Positions 8,296-15,696 are shown, counted from the first letter of the stretch. The stretch: 26,994 nucleotides of DNA from Ceratorhiza oryzae-sativae (GCA_030998015.1 JARWMV010000183.1:1-26994), one strand, 5' to 3'. The notes: generated by a model not told the origin, from the letters alone. Numbers and translations: made by a program.

Positions 8296-8632
8296 CGGCT
8301 GTTGGATTTAATACGACAAGGCCCTCTTTTTATCCAGCCAAAGCGCAGTTTTTCATCTTTGGGGGTACTGAGTTGGGGGAGTTACTATCTTTTGGCGACA
8401 CTAGTAAAAACAGTTAAAATTTTTATAGAATTAGTACCGCTATAATTATAAGACTGTCAGGGAATGGACAAATTTTCTTCTTTGAGAAATCAATTACAAT
8501 TGAACTCAGTGAAAGGCAATTTACATTAACTGCCACAGACTGGGTCACTGGTGGGCAGTATATTATTATATCGTAATATTTAATATAAAATATATTGTTT
8601 AATGTACAGTCGAAATAGAATTTTTTCTATTG
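8296..8632 (+). other. Group I intron core upstream of cox2 exon; left end joins rnl
   Basis: The right part is a clear group I core: P cagggaatggac (8458), Q gaaaggcaatttac (about 8510), R gactgggtcactggtgg (8538-8554), S atgtacagtcgaaa (8602-8615), ending in G at 8632 before the cox2 exon. The left part follows directly on the rnl exon, with no cox2 exon in between. The segment therefore looks like the 5' part of an rnl intron fused to the 3' part of a cox2 intron. Confidence 0.7.
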
Positions 8633-9028
8633 CACCAATGGTATTGGTCATATGAATACTCTGATTTTATTAACGAAGACGGAGAAGCCATTGAATACGA
8701 TTCATATATGGTTCCTGAAAGCGACCTAGAAGATGGGCAATTAAGATTACTTGATGTTGATAACAGAGTTGTTGTTCCTGTAGACACACACATCAGATTT
8801 ATTGTAACAGCTACAGATGTAATTCACGATTTTGCTGTACCATCATTAGGTCTTAAAATAGATGCAGTTCCTGGTCGATTAAATCAAACTTCAGTTCTTG
8901 TTCAACGGGAAGGTGTGTTCTACGGGCAATGCTCTGAAATCTGCGGAGTATACCATGGATTCATGCCTGCAGTAATTGAAGCTGTGTCACTAGAAAAATA
9001 CCTAGTGTGGCTTGACAGCCAATACTAA
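8633..9028 (+). CDS. cox2: Cytochrome c oxidase subunit 2, 3' exon
   Basis: Encodes the last 131 residues of the inner-membrane subunit that carries the CuA centre receiving electrons from cytochrome c. It starts [12 protein letters not shown] (the aromatic patch before the cupredoxin domain), then [17 protein letters not shown] and [12 protein letters not shown] (first His ligand). [13 protein letters not shown] holds both Cys, the Glu, the second His and the Met ligand. It ends [16 protein letters not shown] with TAA 9026-9028. The exon start at 8633 follows an intron-terminal G. The N-terminal part with the two membrane helices is absent upstream, where rnl lies instead. All copper ligands are intact, so the exon looks functional if joined in trans or if the assembly is rearranged. 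Confidence 0.95.
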   Translation, partial: HQWYWSYEYSDFINEDGEAIEYDSYMVPESDLEDGQLRLLDVDNRVVVPVDTHIRFIVTATDVIHDFAVPSLGLKIDAVPGRLNQTSVLVQREGVFYGQCSEICGVYHGFMPAVIEAVSLEKYLVWLDSQY

Positions 9029-9276
9029 TTAGTACTGGCTAATTCTAGATATTGTATAACGAAACATTAATCCCCTTCTGGATTTACATTAAATCAAATA
9101 AAAGAGACCATAAATCCTAGGTATACCAACCTGGCAAAATTGGGTTTTCTAAGAATCTAAAGATTCTGAGAGTCCTATAAAATTTTGACTAGTGTTAGAT
9201 TTGTGGAGTCTTTAGGAAGTTCATTTCCTATTGGCTGCCTGTCGTACTTAAAACAGTATGGCACGGCGTTGGTTTA
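9029..9276 (+). other. Spacer between cox2 and nad2
   Basis: No gene recognised. The first 40 bases resemble the flank of the second cox2 terminus (13304-13335, ..ttga/gtataacgaa). It contains a hairpin ctaagaatctaaagattctgag (about 9151-9172). Confidence 0.4.
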
Positions 9277-9560
9277 ATGCTTTTTGCTAGTACAATTATT
9301 TTTATCTTAGCCAATGCGCTACCTTCTCTTCGAACATCTCAACTATTAATACGAATAATAGCTATTGACCCCCAAACTAATGCAGCTACGCTGCATTGTT
9401 TGGGGGGGCAATAGCCCCCAATACGCTGCAACGCATTGGGGGTCTATTGTATTACTTTATGTCGCAGCACTTTATAGCAGTGTTGTTTATATTCAGTCAA
9501 TTGGATTTGGCATAGGTGCCCTTAGTGAGTTATTCGATAATTTTTCTTCTTCACAATACT
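9277..9560 (+). CDS. nad2: NADH dehydrogenase subunit 2, 5' exon, interrupted by an 82-bp element
   Basis: N-terminal segment of a membrane subunit of respiratory complex I. The start MLFASTIIFILANALPSLRT is a hydrophobic helix followed by LLIRIIAI; after the inserted element come VLLYVAALYSSVVYI and GIGALSELFDNFSSSQ. The last block parallels the conserved GIG..GGLFH..T..Q region of fungal NAD2. The ATG at 9277 gives a normal N-terminus. The 82-bp insert (9368-9449) brings an in-frame TAG; deleting it with one target copy gives IIAIVLLYVAA exactly. The exon end is estimated at about 9560 because the frame runs on into the intron ORF. The later nad2 exons are not in the window. Identification rests on pattern, not alignment. 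Confidence 0.7.
9368..9449 (+). mobile_element. Double-hairpin element type C inside nad2, target TATTG
   Basis: TATTG at 9363-9367 repeats at 9445-9449. Hairpin 1 is acccccaaac..tgcagctacgctgca..gtttggggggg, linker CAATA (9409-9413) is the exact reverse complement of the target, and hairpin 2 is gcccccaatacg..cgcattgggggtc. Length 82 is not a multiple of three. This is the only element seen inside an exon of a conserved gene in the window. Confidence 0.9.
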
Positions 9561-9942
9561 CCATTTGTATAACTGCCGATGAAGATTTAATAAGCCCTTT
9601 ATTATTTTCTTTAGTTCCAACAAAATTAGCTGAAAAAAATATCCCTTGGAATGATACAGCTATGATGAAGGGAAACCGAATAGTTCTTAATAAAATGTAT
9701 GATCATTACTCTTCTAATCCTATTGTAAAGTCCTTTTTAGATGCTAAAGTAAACCATTTACTTAATGCACCTGAAGGGGATACAGGGATATCTTATTCTT
9801 CTTTATCTAAAGATTCAATTTTAACTAATCCTGCTACAAAATCTCTTACTAATAACTATAAGCCTTCTCTATTTACTTCAGATAGTGGTGTCTATGTAAT
9901 ACAGTCTCATAATACTCAAGATTTATATGTGGAAATTTCATA

Positions 9943-10098
9943 CCCCCGCTTAGGGTCAACCAGCATTGTATTTATATATAAATACATGCTGTTGACCCGA
10001 GGGGTAATGGATATCGAGGCCGCGTTCGCGGCGAGCCGCGCGCACGCCAGGGCCGCCTTGGCTTAAGCCAAGGCGTTCGCAGGCGTGCACGGGTCATA
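9943..10098 (+). mobile_element. Double-hairpin element B, target TCATA
   Basis: TCATA at 9938-9942 and 10094-10098. AT-rich first hairpin, linker TAATG (one extra A relative to perfect TATG), GC-rich second hairpin. It lies near the left edge of the nested insertion. Confidence 0.9.
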
Positions 10099-10279
10099 AA
10101 AGAAGAGGTCATAAAAACCTCAAACCATACTCCACTAGATTACCCATTTTAACTGTATTTTTAAAATATATCAGAGATAATTTTTTAAAAGCACGGCACA
10201 ATATGCGAACTCTACTTCGTAAATTTTAGAATGGCCCTAGGTTTCGTCTTATGGTGAAGGGCTCCGTTCTTCATTCATA

Positions 10280-10435
10280 CCCCCGCTTAGGGTCAACCAG
10301 CATTGTATTTATATATAAATACATGCTGTTGACCCGAGGGGTAATGGATATCGAGGCCGCGTTCGCGGCGAGCCGCGCGCACGCCAGGGCCGCCTTGGCT
10401 TAAGCCAAGGCGTTCGCAGGCGTGCACGGGTCATA
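10280..10435 (+). mobile_element. Double-hairpin element B, target TCATA
   Basis: TCATA at 10275-10279 and 10431-10435. Essentially identical to the copy at 9943. It interrupts the leader of L4 between ttcat and agaggatgtgatt. Confidence 0.9.
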
Positions 10436-10509
10436 GAGGATGTGATTGTATTCCCAGAATATGATATACCTTGAAAATTCTAGTCTTATAAATATATTAA
10501 TTAACTTTT
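10436..10509 (+). promoter_or_regulatory. Leader shared with nad1, upstream of L4
   Basis: gaggatgtgatt..atatgatatacct..gtcttataaatat ends a few bases before ATG 10510. The same blocks precede ATG 906 (829-905) and nad1 ATG 15697 (15511-15696). No mitochondrial promoter consensus was tested. Confidence 0.5.
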
Positions 10510-11328
10510 ATGAAAAGAAATACTCTAACAAGAGCAGAACGATTACAGTTCTCTCTACCTCAAAATCTGCAAGACATTCTTGTCGGGCTTATCCTGGGAG
10601 ATTTATGCATTACAAAACAAAAAACATGTAAAAGTGCTAGATTGGAATTCATGCAAGGAGTGGTACACAAGGAATACCTTCAGCATTTGTATGAATTATT
10701 CAGTGCTTTTTGTGGGATGGCACCTAAAACCCCTACTCGAGCTCCACATAAAAGAACGGGGAAAATCTATGATACTGTAAGATTTTATACTTACTCATTA
10801 CCGTGTCTCAATACATTCTATAATTTATTTTATCCTGATGGTAAAAAAATTGTACCATTAAACATTGGGTCTCTCCTGACACCTTTAGGTCTCGCATATT
10901 GGATTTCGGATGATGGTAGTTGGGAAAAAAACAAAAAATATGTACAGTTGTGTACTGATTCATTTACTTTGGCAGAAGTAAATTTATTAATCCAAACTCT
11001 AAATTCTAAATGAAATTTACCCTCGAGAATCGATGTAGATTTGCCTTCGCAAATCATCGATTCTCGGCGCGACGGCCGCGCTGGGGACACCCGAAATGTG
11101 ATTTCCAAAAACACCCCCAAACATGTGCAGCTACGCTGCATTGTTTGGGGGTGGTTTTGGCCAAGCCCTACGGGCATCCATTCGGGTGGTCCCAGCGCGA
11201 CGGAATGTTACAAATGTAAACATAGTACTGGTTATAGAATTATAATCCCGTCTTACTCGGTTCCTATTTTACAGGATTTATTATCCCCGCATATTCCAGC
11301 CATGATGCGGTACAAAATAGGTCTGTAG
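10510..11328 (+). pseudogene. LAGLIDADG homing endonuclease L4, one F element inserted
   Basis: Starts MKRNTLTRAERLQFSLPQ. First motif LQDILVGLILGDLC, then QGVVHKEYLQHLYELF, KTGKI-like RTGKIYDTVRFYTYSLPC, and second motif LTPLGLAYWISDDGSW with both acidic residues. CTDSFTLAEVNLLIQTLNSK is followed by TGA (11011-11013), then NL. The related gene L6 has TGG at the same place (NANWNL), so TGA reads as Trp. A 183-bp F element (11020-11202, 61 codons) separates NL from ECYKCKHSTGYRI. The protein ends PAMMRYKIGL, TAG. The F element is a multiple of three long but carries its own stops. Apart from it the gene looks intact, the best preserved HEG in the window. Confidence 0.85.
11020..11202 (+). mobile_element. 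Element F (183 bp) with nested C hairpin
   Basis: ccctcgag, then hairpin gaatcgatg..cgcaaatcatcgattc, then cgcgctggggac.., a C hairpin, and closing cccagcgcgacgg. It is inserted in L4 at codon position NL|EC, the same place as the copy in L5 (13786). Confidence 0.85.
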
Positions 11329-11569
11329 TTTTCTATATATTATTTTGGTTAACGGCAGTGCAACTTACTTTTCTAGACGATTTAGCAATCACTACAGTAG
11401 TCTACGAGAAATTAAACAATTAAATGGAAATTCAAGTCTAATTTATACAACTCTAAGTTCTATGGGTCTAACGAATTTTAGTTGGTCTCCTGTTGCATTA
11501 ACTCCAAATTACCATAAAGAATTTGTTTTGTTAAACAATAAATCGACTGAGTTAATCAAAGACATTCAT

Positions 11570-11955
11570 CCGCCGGCGTTAGAGGGAATCCTCAGATGAG
11601 GTAGCCTTGACCATGAGTCTCATGGTCCAGGCTACCTCCCATAAAGATTCCCTCGTAGAAAATGACGACCGTTCGTCATTTTCAGCCGGCGGCTAAATAT
11701 CGATATTATGCCGCGCACTAGCAATCGCAAACGGTTGCGATTGCTCACGTTGGTTGGTGGGACAAGTCCCACCAGCAACTAACGCGCGCGGGCCCCCGCT
11801 CTATCGGCTAAAATCTTAGGTGTAACCCAAGATTTCAGCCGCTAAAGCGGAGGGTCAACGACCCGTGGGCATTGTTAACGAGGCCGCGTTCGCGGCGAGC
11901 CGCGCGCACGCCAGGGCCGCCTTGGCAAGCCAAGGCGTTCGCAGGCGTGCACGGG
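11570..11955 (-). mobile_element. A (221 bp) + B2 composite, copy 2
   Basis: A long form at 11570-11790 joined to B2, followed by TAAT at 11956. It interrupts G3 after LIKDIH. Confidence 0.85.
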
Positions 11956-12046
11956 TAATGTTCTTTTGCATTTTACACAATATGAAGCAAGAGCTTTAGA
12001 GCAAGCTATTCTAAGTGCTATGAAGCCATCACTAAATACAGAATCT

Positions 12047-12269
12047 GACCCGTGCCCGCCTACGATCGCAGCTGCGGCCCTGGCGTGCGCGGGCTCGCGG
12101 CCAGAGGGGCCGCCTCGCGCACAACCTAGTGCCCCCCAAACAATGCAGCGTAGCTGCACATGTTTGGGGGGCACTAGGGCCCAAAACCAAACTCGGTCAT
12201 CGCAGATGTCCGGCAGGGGTTAGTCACAGACTAACCCGCTTACCGTCCCCAGCGCGGCCGGCTCGAGGG
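12047..12269 (-). mobile_element. Compound element E + C + F in G3
   Basis: Begins gacccgtgcccgcctacg (module E, also at 24692), then a C hairpin flanked by agtgc/gcact, then F arms in reverse (ccccagcgcggccggctcgag). It lies between LNTES and YINCINFH of G3. Confidence 0.7.
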
Positions 12270-12522
12270 TTATATTAACTGTATAAATTTCCATAAATCT
12301 AGTGTTTTAGGGGAATACGTACGATTTGTTGATATTACCAAACCAATGAAAGAAGTTCACCCTTATTCTAAGGAAAATTTACCATTAGTAGAAGGAATCA
12401 ATTATGATGAAATTCCATTAGGACTAATTTGGGCTTACGATGAAAATCTCAATAAAATAGGGGAATTTACATCTAGTATTAAAGCAGCAAGTTTTTTGAA
12501 TATTTCTAAAGGAGCAGTACTC

Positions 12523-12858
12523 CCGCCGGCGTTAGAGGGAATCCTAAAGATTCCCTCGTAGAAAATGACGACCGTTCGTCATTTTCAGCCGGCGGCTAAA
12601 TATCGATATTATGCCGCGCACTAGCAATCGCAAACGGTTGCGATTGCTCACGTTGGTTGGTGGGACAAGTCCCACCAGCAACTAACGCGCGCGGGCCCCC
12701 GCTCTATCGGCTAAAATCTTAGGTGTAACCCAAGATTTCAGCCGCTAAAGCGGAGGGTCAACGACCCGTGGGCATTGTTAACGAGGCCGCGTTCGCGGCG
12801 AGCCGCGCGCACGCCAGGGCCGCCTTGGCAAGCCAAGGCGTTCGCAGGCGTGCACGGG
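12523..12858 (-). mobile_element. A (171 bp) + B2 composite, copy 3
   Basis: A short form at 12523-12693 joined to B2, then TAAT at 12859. It interrupts G3 between ISKGAV and NINKKFTNGIF. Because both A lengths occur in the composite, the 50-bp loop insertion was gained or lost independently of the fusion. Confidence 0.85.
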
Positions 12859-13174
12859 TAATATTAATAAAAAATTCACTAATGGCATATTTGAGGGTAA
12901 AGTTATATCTTTATTATTTTGTAGAAATATCCTAGGTGCTATTAGTAATAAAATTCCAGTGGTAGTTATTGACCTACTAACTGACCAAGCCTACCATTAT
13001 TTCACAATTGGAGGCGCAAGTCAAGCTATAGGTATGGGAAAAACAATAAACCCTGGTACAGTTAAAACTAAATGGATTAAACCTGGGAAATTATATCAAA
13101 ATCGATGGTTAATTGTCGAGGAATCAAATTACACTGGAAAACCTTACATTGAAGGCCCTACGGCTCTAGTGTAG

Positions 13175-13243
13175 AACAATCATTTTTCTTTCCAATCTTT
13201 TAACGTGGGTTTTGCCCCTTAAGGGGCCAACCCACACCCCACT
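13175..13243 (+). other. Short spacer with strong hairpin before cox2 C-terminal copy
   Basis: Contains gtgggttttgccccttaagg/ggccaacccac, a stem with a palindromic ccccttaagggg core (13205-13235). No intron core recognised. Confidence 0.6.
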
Positions 13244-13303
13244 ATTGCTGTCGAAGCCGTATCTTTAGAAAAATATTTAGTATGGCTGGATAGCCAATAC
13301 TAA
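13244..13303 (+). pseudogene. Second copy of the cox2 C-terminus
   Basis: Encodes IAV then [16 protein letters not shown] and TAA 13301-13303, identical in protein to the last 16 residues of the cox2 exon ending at 9028. Nine of these 16 codons differ, all synonymously. The 3' flank also resembles that of the first copy (..ataacgaa). No cox2 sequence precedes it except the last residues. It looks like the original end of a cox2 gene displaced by an incoming end-plus-endonuclease cassette, as described for atp6 in Allomyces and for several genes in Rhizophagus; here that is inference. Confidence 0.8.
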
Positions 13304-13363
13304 TTCATCAGAATTAAATATTGAATAACGAACTACGAGATCTATTTTATGTTGAAAATCAAA

Positions 13364-13562
13364 CCCCCGCTTAGGGTCATCCAGCATTGTATTTATATAT
13401 AAATACATGCTGTTGACCCGAGGGGTTTGGTTATCGAGGCCGCGTTCGCGGCGAGCCGCGCGCACGCCAGGGCCGCCTTGGCTTGATTATTGACCTTAAG
13501 GTCAATATGAGCCAAGCTTGCTTGGCTTAAGCCAGGGCGTTCGCAGGCGTGCACGGGTCAAA
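13364..13562 (+). mobile_element. Double-hairpin element B, target TCAAA
   Basis: TCAAA at 13359-13363 and 13558-13562. The linker gggTTTGG pairs with CAAAccc. The second hairpin carries an extra ttgaccttaaggtcaa stem. It lies in L5 between VENQ and KKVIP and restores the frame when collapsed. Confidence 0.9.
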
Positions 13563-13571
13563 AAGTAATTC

Positions 13572-13617
13572 CTCCGCGCTTAGGCCGCCCTGCGGGCGAT
13601 CAAAGAGCGCGGAGGGG
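13572..13617 (+). repeat. Hairpin family H, copy 1
   Basis: cctccgcgctt..gccctgcgggc..gagcgcggagg. Other copies at 23126 and 24847 (reverse). Confidence 0.8.
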
Positions 13618-13785
13618 AAGAGGTTAGGGTCAAACATAGGTGATTTATTAACACTTGAGGGGCTTTGTTATTGGATTTGCGATGACGGTTATTGGAATGG
13701 GAACGGTGTACATTTGTGTACAGAATCTTTCACATTAGAAGAGGTAAATCTTTTGGTTAAAACTTTAACTGAAAAATTTAATTTG

Positions 13786-13969
13786 ACCCTCGAGAATCGA
13801 TGTAGATTTGCCTTCGCAAATCATCGATTCTCGGCGAGACGGCCGCGCTGGGGACGCCCGAAATGTGATTTCCAAAAACACCCCCAAACATGTGCAGCTA
13901 CGCTGCATTGTTTGGGGGTGGTTTTGGCCAAGCCCTACGGGCATCCATTCGGGCGTCCCCAGCGCGACG
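13786..13969 (+). mobile_element. Element F (184 bp) with nested C hairpin
   Basis: Almost identical to 11020-11202 and in the same codon context (NL|EC) of the related gene L5. At 184 bp it is not a multiple of three. Confidence 0.85.
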
Positions 13970-14061
13970 GAATGTTCCATCAGTAAAAACAATGGTAATT
14001 TTAGAATACGAATTTCTTCTAAGTCCATACCTGAACTACAAAATGGTTATCACCTATAATG

Positions 14062-14111
14062 CCTCCGCGCGTTCCCTGCTCGGTCATCGAAGATGTCCGG
14101 CAGGGGCGCAC
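14062..14111 (+). repeat. Short hairpin piece in L5
   Basis: cctccgcgcg..ccctgctcggtcatc..gatgtccggcaggg. It shares ggtcatcg.agatgtccggcagg with the F compound at 12199. It lies before the last ten codons of L5. Confidence 0.55.
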
Positions 14112-14145
14112 TAAACCGATGATGCGATATAAAATAGGTCTTTAA

Positions 14146-14435
14146 TGTTTAGAGTATTGTTTCTTTCTTTGATTGGGAGTTATGGCAGACTTCCTTAATA
14201 TTAATTAATATTAGTCAATATTAATCATTTTTAGTCAAAAAAAAAAATGAATTTCCAACAAACCCCTCCCCTAAGATCACGCAGCTTCAATCTTCCGTAT
14301 GAAGAAGTCCATAAAATGGACGATCGGAGCTGCTTTAGTTTAGGAGAATCTCATTAGAAGATATACTTCTACAGGGACCCCATAATTTAACATTTCAACC
14401 ATACTCCACTTACTTACCCTTTTCTTAAAATATTA
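14146..14435 (+). other. Intergenic or intron-tail stretch
   Basis: No gene. AT-rich repeats of tattaat (14199-14230) are followed by cccctcccctaagatcacgc and a tacagggacccc block; similar blocks occur at 23277-23430. From 14395 it is the start of the module shared with 368-450. Confidence 0.4.
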
Positions 14436-14441
14436 CTACTG

Positions 14442-14591
14442 ACCCCCAAACATGTGCAGCTACGCTGCATTGTTTGGGGGGCAGTAGCCCCCCAATAATG
14501 CAATGACCTCCCAATGCGTTACCAAGCCTGTAAGGCACGCCCTACGGGCCAACGTATTGGGAGGGCCATTGCAATCATTGGGGGTCTACTG
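14442..14591 (+). mobile_element. Double-hairpin element type C, target CTACTG (duplicate of 457-606)
   Basis: CTACTG at 14436-14441 and 14586-14591, linker CAGTAG at 14482-14487. Nearly the same sequence and flanks as 457-606, so the two are duplicates rather than separate insertions. Confidence 0.8.
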
Positions 14592-14964
14592 TGGAATCGA
14601 ATTATGGCATTCGCCCTGTTGGGTGGGGCGCCCAGTTACCCCTGGGCTTCCTACTAGTCTCCAACTGGAAGACATGCCCCAGGTATACTCCAACACGTGT
14701 TGGGTTTAGTTCATTTGATTTCGATAGTACACAAAACAAATAAATTTCTAATTATGGTGTCCCACTAGTATTGTTATTTGTATAACAATATATTAGAGGT
14801 ATTCCCCTAATTATAATAATTGAAGAAAAGGCCCTAGGTTTCGTCTTATGTTATTAGGCTATGTATCGAAAATCTTTCTAAACCTTTTTGTATGTGTCCA
14901 AAGAGCTGGCGACCTAGTTCCCCATGGGCTAGCGAATTATTCCCGACCCTAACCTAAAAACTAA

Positions 14965-15184
14965 CCCTCGAGAATCGATGTAGATTTGCCTTCGCAAATC
15001 ATCGATTCTCGGCGAGCCGGCCGCGACGGTTTCTTTAAGACCCTCGAGCCGGCCGCGCTGGGGACGCCCGAAATGTGATTTCCAAAAACACCCCCAAACA
15101 TGTGCAGCTACGCTGCATTGTTTGGGGGTGGTTTTGGGCCCTACGGGCCCAAGGGACATCCATTCGGGCGTCCCAGCGCGACGG
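14965..15184 (+). mobile_element. Element F, doubled 5' arm, outside any ORF
   Basis: Carries the gaatcgatg..catcgattc hairpin, then a second cctcgagccggccgcgctgg start, the C hairpin, and the end cccagcgcgacgg. It looks like one F inserted in or recombined with another. Confidence 0.75.
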
Positions 15185-15275
15185 ATTAGTTTCCCTTTCA
15201 GTTTGGGTGCGTCTCTGCCGGACATCTTCGATGACCGATCAGTGAACGCCTAACCCAACCGAGGACGGGAAGAGT

Positions 15276-15305
15276 CCGATTTGCGCATCATGATGCGCAA
15301 ATCGG
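15276..15305. repeat. 30-bp perfect palindrome
   Basis: ccgatttgcgcatca followed by its exact reverse complement, with no loop. Alone in the window. It can form a cruciform; function unknown. Confidence 0.85.
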
Positions 15306-15696
15306 GGGTTGGAAATCCAATCGCCAGTCCTAAGGAAAATTTAGTGAAACAAAGATACTGCAGCTCCGCTGCAGTACTCCCAAAATGGTTTTTGGCTGCC
15401 CCTGTCGGGGCTTGTGGCAATACAATGCACGACATGGAAAGTCCTTACCGGCGCGGGGGATTTCCCTAAGAAATAAGAAAATAGAATAACTACATAAGTT
15501 TAATATTCATAGAGGATGTGATTATATTATCAAGTCATTCTATCATTTATTTGTGGCGCCCCACGGGATCCTAAGTTCAGCATCCTGGAAAACATGTTTT
15601 TCAGGTAGATGCCTGAATTAAAAATATAGCATGATTCTGTAATATGATATACCTTTAAAATGTAAGTCTTATAAATATTTACAATTTTACAAATCA

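Larger units (their letters stand above)
9929..11347 (+). other. Intron-like insertion carrying L4, nested in G3
   Basis: The G3 reading frame stops at DLY (tat, 9926-9928) and resumes at V-NGSAT (gtt, 11348). The left side ends in U and the insertion ends in G, as expected of a group I intron. It holds two B elements, the shared leader and the whole L4 gene. Only about 19 bases separate the L4 stop from the end, so any catalytic core must lie upstream of L4. I could not identify that core, hence intron status is an inference. Confidence 0.55.
9561..13174 (+). pseudogene. GIY-YIG homing endonuclease G3 fused to nad2 exon, interrupted
   Basis: The frame continues from nad2 without a stop, as in introns whose ORF is translated with the upstream exon. 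After an N-terminal linker (LAEKNIPWNDTAMMKGNRIV) comes SGVYVIQSHNTQDLY (GIY motif, to 9928). The gene is then interrupted by the insertion 9929-11347 and resumes VNGSATYFSRRFSNHYSSL (YIG-equivalent and catalytic Arg region), TTLSSMGLTNFSW, and, after further elements, EARALEQAILSAMKPSLNTE. The C-terminal part has IWAYDENLNKIGEFTSSIKA and ASFLNISKGAV, resembling intron-encoded DNA-binding repeats, and ends IEGPTALV, TAG. Further elements lie at 11570-11955, 12047-12269 and 12523-12858. No group I core or nad2 second exon follows before the cox2 terminus at 13244. Confidence 0.7.
13328..14145 (+). pseudogene. LAGLIDADG homing endonuclease L5, N-terminus missing, four insertions
   Basis: Homology starts at NELRDLFYVENQ directly after the cox2 flank. 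After a B element it gives KKVIP; after an H hairpin it gives NIGDLLTLEGLCYWICDDGYW (second motif). Then come CTESFTLEEVNLLVKTLTEK, an F element, ECSISKNNGNFRIRISSKSI, a 50-bp hairpin piece and PMMRYKIGL with TAA 14143-14145. The first catalytic helix is absent. A small frameshift near 14043 precedes the last insertion. Confidence 0.75.
14592..15696 (+). other. nad1 upstream region, leader with 590-bp extra insert
   Basis: The ends match 607-905 (ggccctaggtttcgtctta; tagaggatgtgatt; tatgatatacct; gtcttataaatat), ending at nad1 ATG. About 14690-14805 and 14880-15465 have no counterpart there and hold hairpins, an F element and a 30-bp palindrome. No coding region is convincing. A LAGLIDADG ORF is absent from this copy of the module. 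Confidence 0.55.
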
